DNA of 64,000 nucleotides from Streptomyces sp. CB01580 (GTDB lineage: Bacteria; Actinomycetota; Actinomycetes; Streptomycetales; Streptomycetaceae). Shown here piece after piece: positions 1 through 7,537 of this stretch (positions are counted from its first letter, which is position 1; the number at the start of each line of letters is the position of its first letter). The position numbers and the translations under genes are program-made. The stretch lies in NCBI RefSeq assembly GCF_001905795.1, contig NZ_LIXJ01000001.1, forward strand, positions 434,001 through 498,000, written 5' to 3'. Under the pieces are notes generated by a model. The model was not told the origin of the DNA. It was given only the letters and a program-made list of their open reading frames with translations, and did no database searches.

Positions 1-682
1 CCTGAAGGCGCTCTTCCTCGCCGACGTCGTCGGTGAGGAGTGCGAGCTGTCCTGGCTGGAGATGGCCGACATCACCCCGGTCGTCGAGGCGTTCGGCGCG
101 CTGGAGGAGCTGACGGTCCGCGGGTGCGGCAGCACCTTCGGCGACGGGTCGACGCTCGCGCTGCGCCCGGTGCGGCACACCTCGCTCAGGAAGCTGCGGT
201 TCGAGTCGGGCGGACTGCCGACCGAGGTCGTGCGCGCGGTCGGCGCATCCGAGCTGCCCGCGCTGGAACATCTGGAACTCTGGCTCGGCGTGTCCGAGTA
301 CGGCGGGGACGCGGGCGTCGAGGACCTGGCGCCCCTGCTGTCCGGGGCGTCGTTCCCGGCCCTGCGCCATCTCGGACTGCAGAACAGCGAGATCCAGGAC
401 GAGATCGCGGCCGCGGTGGCCTCCGCCCCGGTGGTCGCGCAGCTGGAATCGCTGTCCCTCGCGATGGGGACCCTGGGCGACGAGGGAGTCGAGGCGCTGC
501 TCTCGGGCCAGCCGCTCACCCATCTGACCTCGCTGGATCTGCACCACCACTACGCCTGCGCGACGCTGATGGACCGTCTCGGGAAGCTGCTCGGTCCCGA
601 CCGGGTGATCCGCGACGTGGACGAGGTCGCGTACTGGGATCCGGACGAGGACGAGTTCCGCTATGTCGCCGTCAGCGAATAG
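1..682 (+). CDS. STM4015-family repeat protein, C-terminal part (cut by window edge)
   Basis: The frame is open from base 2, so the true start lies left of the window; the ATG at 62 is internal. About 226 residues are visible. They show irregular leucine-rich segments (LEELTVRGC, LEHLELWLG, LRHLGLQNS, LTSLDLHHH) spaced like an RNI/LRR solenoid, then an acidic C-terminus. The gene overlaps the next one by 20 bp and heads a run of five overlapping genes matching the STM4015-STM4014-STM4013-STM4012-STM4011 set named after Salmonella. Its function is unknown; a scaffold or partner-recognition role for the downstream enzymes is inference. No signal peptide can be judged because the N-terminus is missing. 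Confidence 0.75.
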   Translation, partial: LKALFLADVVGEECELSWLEMADITPVVEAFGALEELTVRGCGSTFGDGSTLALRPVRHTSLRKLRFESGGLPTEVVRAVGASELPALEHLELWLGVSEYGGDAGVEDLAPLLSGASFPALRHLGLQNSEIQDEIAAAVASAPVVAQLESLSLAMGTLGDEGVEALLSGQPLTHLTSLDLHHHYACATLMDRLGKLLGPDRVIRDVDEVAYWDPDEDEFRYVAVSE

Positions 683-1823
683 GCCGGGTCCGGCGGGTCC
701 GGCGCCGCGTCTCGCCGTCGTGGGGGTGCCCGGCAACCGCCGGGTCACGCTCTTCCAGGACGCCGTGCGCGCCGCCGGGCTGCCGCCCGCGCGGGTCGTC
801 CCCTGGCTGGACGTGCTGCGTGGCGAGGCCGTGTTCCGTCCGGGCGAGACCGTGCGCATGGACTCACCCGGGGAGGACGCCGAGGTGGAGCGGCTGCTCC
901 GGGCGGTCGACGATCCGACCAGGGTCGAGGGCTCCGCCCTGTGGTACGCCCGGTTCACCGCCGCCCTGCGGTCGGTGGCGCGGGACGCCGCCGAATCCGG
1001 TGCCGTGCTGCTCGACGCCCCCGGCGACATCGCGGTGCTGTTCGACAAGCGGCTGTGTCACGCCGTGCTGGACGGGGCCGGGATCCCGGTGCCCGCCTCG
1101 CCGACGTCGGGGGCCGCGGCCCCCGCGGTGCGCGACTGGGCGGACGTGCGCGAGCGGATGGCGGCCCACGGGATGCCCAGGGCCTTCGTGAAGCTCGCGC
1201 ACGGCTCGTCCGCCTCGGGAGTCCTGGCCGTGGAGACGGCCGGAGCCGGCCGGGTGCGGGCCACCACATCGGTGGAGCGCGACGGGGCCGGCCGGCTCTT
1301 CAATTCGCTGCGGGTGCGCCGTTGCACGACGGAGCGGGAGGTCGGGGCGATCGTCGACGCGCTCGCTCCGGACGGGCTGCACGTGGAACGCTGGCTGCCC
1401 AAGGCGACCCGGCACGGCAGGGCGGCGGACCTGCGGGTCGTGGTGGTGGCGGGCCGCGCCACCCACGCCGTCGTGCGCACCAGCCGCTCCCCCATGACCA
1501 ATCTCCATCTCGGCGGCGCACGGGGGGATCTCGACGACTTCCGCGCGGCCGTCACGGCCGCGGGCGGCGACTGGGCCGAGGCCCTGGCCGTGTGCGAACG
1601 GGCCGCCGCCTGCTTCCCGGACACGCTGTGTGTCGGCGTCGATCTGCTGCCCTCGTCCGACCTGCGGCGCTTCGCCGTCTGCGAGGTCAACGCCTTCGGC
1701 GACCTGCTGCCGCGACTGACCGGGCTCCCCGGCAGCGGCGCCGAGGGCCTGGACACCTATGCGGCGCAGGTCGCCGCCGTACTGAACCGAGCAAGGAACC
1801 ACCGTGCAACCCCCATTCACTGA
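663..1823 (+). CDS. STM4014-family protein, ATP-grasp-like
   Basis: A 386-residue protein starting at an ATG inside the end of the preceding gene. Three features resemble the ATP-grasp (RimK/GshB-type) fold: FVKLAHGSSASG at about 175-186 as the first lysine/loop region, DLRVVVV and then VGVDLL as the central strands, and CEVNAFGDLLP at about 340-350 as the Glu-x-Asn metal-binding motif. ATP-grasp enzymes join a carboxylate to an amine or thiol through an acyl-phosphate. If that holds here, this protein would be the ligase of the STM4011-4015 set, but no substrate is known. Translational overlap on both sides argues for production together with its neighbours. Confidence 0.8.
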   Translation: MSPSANRPGPAGPAPRLAVVGVPGNRRVTLFQDAVRAAGLPPARVVPWLDVLRGEAVFRPGETVRMDSPGEDAEVERLLRAVDDPTRVEGSALWYARFTAALRSVARDAAESGAVLLDAPGDIAVLFDKRLCHAVLDGAGIPVPASPTSGAAAPAVRDWADVRERMAAHGMPRAFVKLAHGSSASGVLAVETAGAGRVRATTSVERDGAGRLFNSLRVRRCTTEREVGAIVDALAPDGLHVERWLPKATRHGRAADLRVVVVAGRATHAVVRTSRSPMTNLHLGGARGDLDDFRAAVTAAGGDWAEALAVCERAAACFPDTLCVGVDLLPSSDLRRFAVCEVNAFGDLLPRLTGLPGSGAEGLDTYAAQVAAVLNRARNHRATPIH

Positions 1824-2676
1824 CACCGCACCCACCACCGTGGCCTGCGAGAACCCGGACATGAGCGGGGTCGTGGGAAGCCACGACCTGCTGTTCGTCA
1901 CCCTCGACACGCTGCGCCACGACGTGGCGCAGGAGCTCGCCGCCGCGGGACGCATCCCCCATCTGGCGCGCCATCTGCCCGGCGGCGCGTGGGAGACGCG
2001 CCACGCTCCCGGCAGCTTCACGTATGCCTCGCACCAGGCGATGTTCGCGGGATTCCTGCCGACCCCGGTCGGCCCGGGTCCCCATCCCCGGCTGTTCGCG
2101 GCCCGGTTCGCGGGCAGCGAGTCCACGGCGTCGGGCACCTTCGTCTTCGACACGCCGGACCTGCCGTCCGGCCTCGCCTCGGTGGGATACCGCACGGTGT
2201 GCATCGGCGGTGTCGGGTTCTTCAACAAGCAGGGGGCGCTGGGCTCCGTGCTGCCCGGCCTGTTCCAGGAGAGCCACTGGGAGCCGGAGTTCGGTGTCGC
2301 GTCGCCCACGTCCTTCGAGGCGCAGGTGGCCCGGGCGGAGCGGGTGGTCTCCTCCCTCGCCCCGGAGCAGCGGCTGTTCCTCTTCGTCAACGTGTCCGCG
2401 CTGCACCAGCCCAACTGGTTCCACACGCCGGGGGCCACCCGCGAGGCGGGCGACTCCCGCGCCACCCACGCCGCCGCGCTCGAATACGTCGACGCCCACA
2501 TCGGGCGTCTCTTCGCCGCCGCGAGCAGCCGTCGCCGCTGCTTCGCCATCGTCTGCTCCGACCACGGCACGGCGTACGGGGACGACGGCTACACCGGCCA
2601 CCGGATCGGCCACGAGTCCGTGTGGACGGTCCCGTACGCCCACTTCTTCCTGGAACCGGGGGCCACCGCGTCATGA
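1804..2676 (+). CDS. STM4013/SEN3800-family hydrolase (alkaline-phosphatase superfamily)
   Basis: A 290-residue protein with a sulfatase/phosphatase-like core: TLDTLRHD near residue 34, SFTYASHQAMFAGF at 71-84, and SDHGTAYGDD at about 252 carrying the metal-binding Asp-His. At the place where sulfatases carry the formylglycine Cys/Ser (C-x-P-S-R) the sequence reads T-Y-A-S-H, so Thr73 is the likely nucleophile, more like a phosphatase or phosphotransferase than a sulfatase. GTG 1804 is preferred because AAGGA precedes it by 6 nt; ATG 1861 is the alternative. The gene overlaps STM4014 by 20 bp and its stop overlaps the next start as ATGA. No membrane segment is seen, so a cytoplasmic role is likely. 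Confidence 0.8.
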   Translation: MQPPFTDTAPTTVACENPDMSGVVGSHDLLFVTLDTLRHDVAQELAAAGRIPHLARHLPGGAWETRHAPGSFTYASHQAMFAGFLPTPVGPGPHPRLFAARFAGSESTASGTFVFDTPDLPSGLASVGYRTVCIGGVGFFNKQGALGSVLPGLFQESHWEPEFGVASPTSFEAQVARAERVVSSLAPEQRLFLFVNVSALHQPNWFHTPGATREAGDSRATHAAALEYVDAHIGRLFAAASSRRRCFAIVCSDHGTAYGDDGYTGHRIGHESVWTVPYAHFFLEPGATAS

Positions 2677-4046
2677 GCCGCACCACCGCCGCACCGGCCG
2701 TCCGTCCCTACCGGAGCTACGTCTACGCCTATCCGCACAAGACGGCCTACCGCCCGCTGCCGGACCGTCCGGCGCTGCGGGAGCTGTGGGCGTCGGAGCG
2801 CAAGGACGCGCTCTCGCTCTACCTGCACATACCCTTCTGCGAGGTCCGCTGCGGCTTCTGCAACCTGTTCACCCGGATCGGCGCTCCCGGCGAGCTGACG
2901 ACCCGTTACCTCGACGCGCTGGACCGGCAGGCCGTCGCCGTCCGGGACGCACTGGGCGACGCGGAACCGGTACGGTTCGCCGCCGCGGCGTTCGGCGGGG
3001 GCACGCCCACGTTCCTGACGGCGGTGGAGCTGGAGCGACTGTGCGACATCGCGGAGAAGCGGATGGGCGCCGATCTGCGGGCCGTCCCGCTGTCCGTCGA
3101 GACGTCGCCGTCCACCGCGACCGCCGACCGGCTGGCCGTCCTCGCGGACCGGGGCACGACGAGGATCAGCATCGGGGTGCAGAGCTTCGTCGAGGCCGAG
3201 GCCCGCGCCGCCGTCCGGCCGCAGCACCGCGCCGATGTGGAGAGCGCCCTGGACCGGATACGCGACGTCGGTGTCCCGGTCCTCAACATCGACCTGATCT
3301 ACGGCATCGACGGGCAGACCGAGGACAGCTGGCACACCTCGCTGGACGCGGCGCTGCGGTGGCGGCCGGAGGAGCTGTACCTGTACCCGCTGTACGTCCG
3401 CCCGCTGACCGGTCTCGGCCGGCTGGGTGCGGAGGCGCGCGCGGACGAGGAGGAGGCGGCGGACGCCGCCTGGGACCGTCAGCGGCTGCGGCTGTACCGC
3501 GCGGGCCGGGACCATCTCCTCGCCCATGGCTACGAGCAGGTGTCGATGCGGATGTTCCGCCGCGCCGACGCCCCGCGCACGGACGGGCCCGACGGCCACG
3601 CCTGCCAGACGGACGGCATGATCGGTCTGGGGTGCGGGGCCCGTTCGTACACCTCACGGCTGCACTACTCCTTCGACTACGCGGTGGAGATGCGCGAGGT
3701 GCGGGCGATCATCGACGGCTACACCACCGCCGAGGACTTCTCGCGCGCCGAGGTGGGGCGGTACGTCGACGGCGACGAGGCGCGCCGACGCCACCTCCTG
3801 CAGTCGGTGCTCCAGGCCGAGGGCATGGCGCTGGCCGACTACCGCGAACGGTTCGGCAGCCTCCCCGCCGACGACTTCCCCGCCGAGCTGGCCCGGTTCG
3901 AGGAGCGTGGCTGGCTCGACACGGGGGCCGGGACGTCCGGTCTGCTGAGGCTCTCCCCCGAGGGCCTGGCCCATTCCGACGCGCTGGGCCCCGAGCTGTT
4001 CTCCCCCGGCGTACGGGCCGCGATGGCCGCGTACGAGCTGAAGTGA
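2673..4046 (+). CDS. STM4012-family radical SAM protein (HemW-like)
   Basis: A 457-residue radical SAM protein. LHIPFCEVRCGFC places the cluster-binding cysteines at 56, 60 and 63 (CxxxCxxC). FGGGTPTFL follows near residue 108, and the later part resembles the HemW/coproporphyrinogen-III-oxidase-like family, to which the set's STM4012 members are related by sequence. Related enzymes cleave SAM to a 5'-deoxyadenosyl radical; the substrate here is unknown. The start is the ATG overlapping the preceding stop (ATGA); a much longer open frame upstream is an accident of base composition. The C-terminal part looks like a winged-helix HemW C-domain. Confidence 0.85.
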   Translation: MSRTTAAPAVRPYRSYVYAYPHKTAYRPLPDRPALRELWASERKDALSLYLHIPFCEVRCGFCNLFTRIGAPGELTTRYLDALDRQAVAVRDALGDAEPVRFAAAAFGGGTPTFLTAVELERLCDIAEKRMGADLRAVPLSVETSPSTATADRLAVLADRGTTRISIGVQSFVEAEARAAVRPQHRADVESALDRIRDVGVPVLNIDLIYGIDGQTEDSWHTSLDAALRWRPEELYLYPLYVRPLTGLGRLGAEARADEEEAADAAWDRQRLRLYRAGRDHLLAHGYEQVSMRMFRRADAPRTDGPDGHACQTDGMIGLGCGARSYTSRLHYSFDYAVEMREVRAIIDGYTTAEDFSRAEVGRYVDGDEARRRHLLQSVLQAEGMALADYRERFGSLPADDFPAELARFEERGWLDTGAGTSGLLRLSPEGLAHSDALGPELFSPGVRAAMAAYELK

Positions 4047-4054
4047 GCCTGCCC

Positions 4055-4933
4055 ATGGACCTGACCATCCTCTATCGCGGTCCGCTCGCGTCCTGCGACT
4101 ACGACTGCCCGTACTGCCCGTTCGCCAAGCGGCGGGACAGCCCGGACCAGCTGCGCGCCGACCGCGCGGCGCTGGAGCGGTTCACGGCGTGGGCCGCGGA
4201 GCGCACCGGTGACCGGCTCTCGGTCCTGTTCACGCCGTGGGGCGAGGGCCTGGTCCGGTCCTGGTACCGGCGGGCGCTGGTCGATCTCGCCCGGCTGCCG
4301 CACATCGGCCGGGTCGCGATCCAGACCAACCTCAGCGGCCGGACGGCCTGGCTGGCCGAGGCGGGTGGGGCCGGCCACGAGAAGATCGCGCTCTGGTGCA
4401 CGTACCACCCGGGGCAGACGCCGTACGAGCGGTTCCTGGGCAAGTGCCGGGAGCTGTCCGCGCTCGGCATCCGCCACAGCGTCGGCGTGGTCGGGCTCGA
4501 CGAGCACCTCGACGAGGCGCGTCGGCTGCGTGCCGCGCTGCCGGACGAGGTGTACCTGTGGGTGAACGCGGCGGAGGGACACACCTACACGGACGAGGAG
4601 GCGGACCGCTGGACGGCGATCGACCCGCTCTTCCCGTACAGCAGGCATCCGCACCGGTCGGCCGGACTGCCGTGCCGGACGGGCGAGTCGGTGATCTCCG
4701 TGGACGGCGACGGCACGGTGCGGCGCTGTCACTTCGTCCGTGCGGAGCTGGGCAACCTCTACGACGGGAGCTACCGGGAGGCGCTCCGTCCGCGCGCCTG
4801 CCCGCTGGCCGTGTGCGACTGCCACATCGGCTATGTGCACCTGGAGACGCTGCCGCTCTACGACGTGTTCGCGGGCGGGGTGCTGGAACGGATACCGGCG
4901 GGCCCGCCGTCGTCGCTCGCCGAGCGTCCGTGA
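4055..4933 (+). CDS. STM4011-family radical SAM protein
   Basis: A 292-residue radical SAM protein. The cluster motif CDYDCPYC puts the cysteines at 14, 18 and 21, very close to the start as in other STM4011 proteins. A cysteine-rich tail (RRCHF, RACPLAVCDCHIG, about residues 225-265) resembles a SPASM-like auxiliary cluster region. ATG 4055 is preferred because the family begins just before LTILYRGPL; a GTG at 4043 overlapping the previous stop would add four residues. It is the last gene of the five-gene operon. The substrate is unknown. The 175 bp that follow, up to the convergent SGNH gene, hold no convincing gene. Confidence 0.85.
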   Translation: MDLTILYRGPLASCDYDCPYCPFAKRRDSPDQLRADRAALERFTAWAAERTGDRLSVLFTPWGEGLVRSWYRRALVDLARLPHIGRVAIQTNLSGRTAWLAEAGGAGHEKIALWCTYHPGQTPYERFLGKCRELSALGIRHSVGVVGLDEHLDEARRLRAALPDEVYLWVNAAEGHTYTDEEADRWTAIDPLFPYSRHPHRSAGLPCRTGESVISVDGDGTVRRCHFVRAELGNLYDGSYREALRPRACPLAVCDCHIGYVHLETLPLYDVFAGGVLERIPAGPPSSLAERP

Positions 4934-5108
4934 GGGCGGGCCGGCCCGGATCCGCACGACCTCCGACAGGTGTGCCCCGCTCGCCGGCGGCCCGGGCCGG
5001 GGTCACCGGCGAGGTGGGAGGGGCGCGCGGGGCGGGGGACGCCGGCCGGATCCCGTCGGCGAGGTCCGGGCCGTTCTCCCGACGGGGGACGCCGCCGCGC
5101 GACGTTCC

Positions 5109-5954
5109 TCAGAGCGGCAGGAGGTCCGGCCGCTTCGCCTCGACGTGGTCGCCCGAGGACTCGCCGCGCAGTCGTCGGCCGATCCACGGCACCAGGTGCT
5201 CGCGCGCCCAGTGGATGTCGTCGCGGCGGACTTCGAGCGTGCCGCGCTGGGCCTGCGGGGGCCACGGCTGGTCGGGGTCGGCGGGCACCTCGATCCCGAG
5301 GACCTGGGCGGCGCGCAGCGCGACCCTGGTGTGTCCCTCGGGTGACAGGTGGAGCCGGTCGTCGTCCCAGGCCCGCCGGTCCTGGACGGAGCGCAGCGAC
5401 CACAGGTCGAGGACGGGGCAGCCGTAGCGGTCGGCGATGGCCCGTACGTGGGCGGTGTACGTGGCGACCTTGCCGCGCAGATGGCGCAGTACGGGAACGC
5501 CCCGGGTGTCGAAACCGGTGGTGACCATGACGGTGCCGACCGAGTCGGTGAGCTCGGCGACCGCGCGCTCGAAGCGTTCGGCCACGTCGTCGGGGTCGGT
5601 GCCGGGCCTGATGATGTCGTTGCCGCCCGCGCAGAAGCTCACCAGGTCGGGTGCCAGCTCCTTGGCGCGCGGCACCTGTTCCTCGACGATCTGGTCGAGG
5701 AGGCGGCCGCGTACGGCGAGATTGGCGTACCGGAAGCCCGCGTGCGTGGGGCCTTCGGCGCTCGTGTCCCCGGCGGATTCCGGAAGCTGGTCCGCGAGAA
5801 GCACGGCGAACCGGTCCGCCCAGCCGACGTAGGTCCCGTCCGGGCCGGGGTCGCCGACCCCTTCCGTGAAGCTGTCGCCGATCGCCGCGTACGACCCGAT
5901 GACGCCCTGTCGGTCGATGACGCCACGCTGATTATTTCTCGAATCGTCTGCCAC
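5109..5954 (-). CDS. SGNH/GDSL-family hydrolase
   Basis: A 281-residue protein with the GDSL block AIGDSFTEG (Ser28 as nucleophile), a GGND block (CAGGNDIIRPG) and DDRLHLSPEGH carrying the Asp-x-x-His pair near 201-204. These are the four hallmark blocks of the SGNH esterase/lipase fold. No export signal precedes the catalytic block, so a cytoplasmic esterase is likely. The start is a GTG at 5954; the first 20 residues are not conserved-looking and a start a little further in is possible. It is monocistronic, convergent with the STM4011-4015 operon and divergent from nothing, since the next gene upstream is on the same strand beyond a strong terminator. Confidence 0.85.
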   Translation of the reverse strand: MADDSRNNQRGVIDRQGVIGSYAAIGDSFTEGVGDPGPDGTYVGWADRFAVLLADQLPESAGDTSAEGPTHAGFRYANLAVRGRLLDQIVEEQVPRAKELAPDLVSFCAGGNDIIRPGTDPDDVAERFERAVAELTDSVGTVMVTTGFDTRGVPVLRHLRGKVATYTAHVRAIADRYGCPVLDLWSLRSVQDRRAWDDDRLHLSPEGHTRVALRAAQVLGIEVPADPDQPWPPQAQRGTLEVRRDDIHWAREHLVPWIGRRLRGESSGDHVEAKRPDLLPL

Positions 5955-6061
5955 GAACGCTTATCCTGCACCGACGAATGTGACCTACGCGACCGTAATA
6001 AGGGGTTGACGGGTGGTGAGATAGACCACCCGGTCAGGTTCGCCGTCGGGGGAATACAGGG

Positions 6062-6101
6062 CACGGAGGGGCGGCGCGCCGTGGCGCGCCGCCCCTCCGT
6101 G
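6062..6101 (-). terminator. Perfect 19-bp hairpin downstream of the M23 peptidase gene
   Basis: Arms 6062-6080 and 6083-6101 are exact reverse complements and nearly all G+C; a few inner pairs must open to make a loop. It lies 66 bp past the stop of the M23 peptidase gene and before the SGNH gene on the same strand. There is no T-tract, as is common for Streptomyces terminators. Confidence 0.75.
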
Positions 6102-6166
6102 TCGTCCGGGCCGGACCCGGCCGCTCCGGTCGTCGGACCGTTCGGCTCGGGCGTGGTCGGCTTGGA

Positions 6167-7081
6167 TCAGACGTAGATGCCGTGCGCCGCGAGGTAGGAG
6201 ACCGGGTCGATGTCGGAGCCGTACGCCGGGCCGGTGCGGACCTCGAAGTGCAGGTGCGGTCCGGTGGAGTTGCCGGTGGAGCCGGAGAGGCCGATCTGCT
6301 GGCCGGTGCTCACGGACTGGCCCGCCGAGACGGAGATCGAGGACAGGTGCCCGTACTGCGAGTAGCGGCCGTCGGCGTGCTTGACAACGACCTGGTTGCC
6401 GTAGGCGCCGCCCCAGCCGGCGGTGACGACGGTGCCGGCGGTGATGGACTTCACGCTGGTGCCGGTGAAGACGGGGAAGTCGATTCCGCTGTGGCTGCCA
6501 CTGGACCAGTTGGATCCGGAGGCCCGGTACCCGGTGGTGTGGTTGCCCGGGACCGGGTGGACGTAGCCGGAGGCGGTGCTCGTGGCGGCCGGGGCAGAGG
6601 TCTTCGCCTTCGCGGGGGCGGACGAGGCCGGGGCGGACTTCTGGACGAGCTTCGACGGCACCGCGAGGACCTTCGACGGAAGGACGGAGCCCGCGCCCGC
6701 GCCGGTGGGCGCGACGTCTGCCGACACCTCGCCGCCGAGCGCCAGCTCGGTGCCCGGGCGGATCAGGTCCGGGTCGGCGCCGATGGCCTCGCGGTTGTCC
6801 TGGTAGAGCTTCTGCCAGCCGCCCTCGACACCGTGCTCGGCGGCGATCTTCGACAGGTGGTCGCCGGGGACGACGGAGTACGTCGTGGCGGTGACCGGCT
6901 CCTGGGCGACCCGCTGGACCGGGACGGTGTGCGCGGCGGCCGGGGCGGCCGGCTGGGCGGCATGGGCGCCGGTGGCGCCGAGCAGCGGCAGGGCGATGAC
7001 GGCGCCGCCGGTGCTCACGGCGGCGACACCGCGGGCGATCACACTGGACTTGGTACGACGGTGCTTACCCGAGATGGGCAT
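6167..7081 (-). CDS. Secreted LysM and M23-family peptidase
   Basis: A 304-residue secreted protein. Residues 1-42 form a Sec signal (basic KHRRTKSS, hydrophobic core, AHA cleavage region). A LysM domain lies at about 67-113 (TYSVVPGDHLSKIAAEHG) and an M23 (LytM) domain at about 180-304, with HSGID near 195 and GPHLHFEVR near 277 supplying the zinc ligands His, Asp and His. Such proteins cleave peptide cross-links of peptidoglycan. The start has a strong GGAGAGGAAG Shine-Dalgarno. The 5' leader is a ydaO-type riboswitch, which ties expression to c-di-AMP as known for Streptomyces resuscitation-promoting factors and cell-wall hydrolases. Confidence 0.93.
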   Translation of the reverse strand: MPISGKHRRTKSSVIARGVAAVSTGGAVIALPLLGATGAHAAQPAAPAAAHTVPVQRVAQEPVTATTYSVVPGDHLSKIAAEHGVEGGWQKLYQDNREAIGADPDLIRPGTELALGGEVSADVAPTGAGAGSVLPSKVLAVPSKLVQKSAPASSAPAKAKTSAPAATSTASGYVHPVPGNHTTGYRASGSNWSSGSHSGIDFPVFTGTSVKSITAGTVVTAGWGGAYGNQVVVKHADGRYSQYGHLSSISVSAGQSVSTGQQIGLSGSTGNSTGPHLHFEVRTGPAYGSDIDPVSYLAAHGIYV

Positions 7082-7089
7082 GATGCGCT

Positions 7090-7235
7090 TCCTCTCCGGC
7101 GCCTGCGAGGTGAGCTGTCGGGTTCGGGCTGGAGATGCCCGGCCGCGGCGAGCGCGACTTCACCCCGAGCCGACCGGTCTTCGCCGGTCGGCGGCCTACC
7201 TGGTTCCCCCGCTCCTGCCACGCGTCGAGTGAGTT
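7090..7235 (-). promoter_or_regulatory. ydaO/yuaA-type (c-di-AMP) riboswitch
   Basis: Read on the minus strand the leader contains, in order, GGGGAACCAGGTAGG, a variable hairpin (CCGACCGG/CCGGTCGG), GGGGTGAAGTCGCG, a GGGC stem, and then CCGAACCCGACAGCTCACC followed by GCAGGCG. The GAACC, GGGGTGAA and CCGAACCCGWCAGCT-ACC-GCAGGCG blocks are the conserved core of the ydaO class. It ends 8-20 nt before the Shine-Dalgarno of the M23 peptidase gene. In this class ligand binding generally turns expression off, and in Streptomyces it controls cell-wall lytic enzymes. The sensed ligand and the direction of control here are inferred from the family. Confidence 0.9.
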
Positions 7236-7537
7236 CGATATCCGGTCGGCGGCAGGATTGGGCGGTCCGTCCGGATTGACGGCGACCGTAGGCGAGCCGG
7301 AGACCGAGAACAAGCCGCCGATTCCGGAAAGGAATCCGCACCGAGAATTCGGCGCGGAATTCCGGTCACCCTCCGTGGATCCGGGATCTTGAATTTCCGC
7401 GCCGCGTACGGAATATCCGATCGGCCCGCCGGTACGCTCGGTCACGGATATGATTCCGCTCACGAGGAGGAACCCCCCGGCGGAATGAATTTGGGCACAC
7501 GCCAACAAATACCCTCAATACGGACATTCAGCCGATG

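Noticed and set aside
864..2570. Long minus-strand open frame across STM4014 and STM4013
   Set aside because: It has no family motifs, poor codon pattern and lies antisense to genes with clear motifs; long antisense frames are expected at this G+C.
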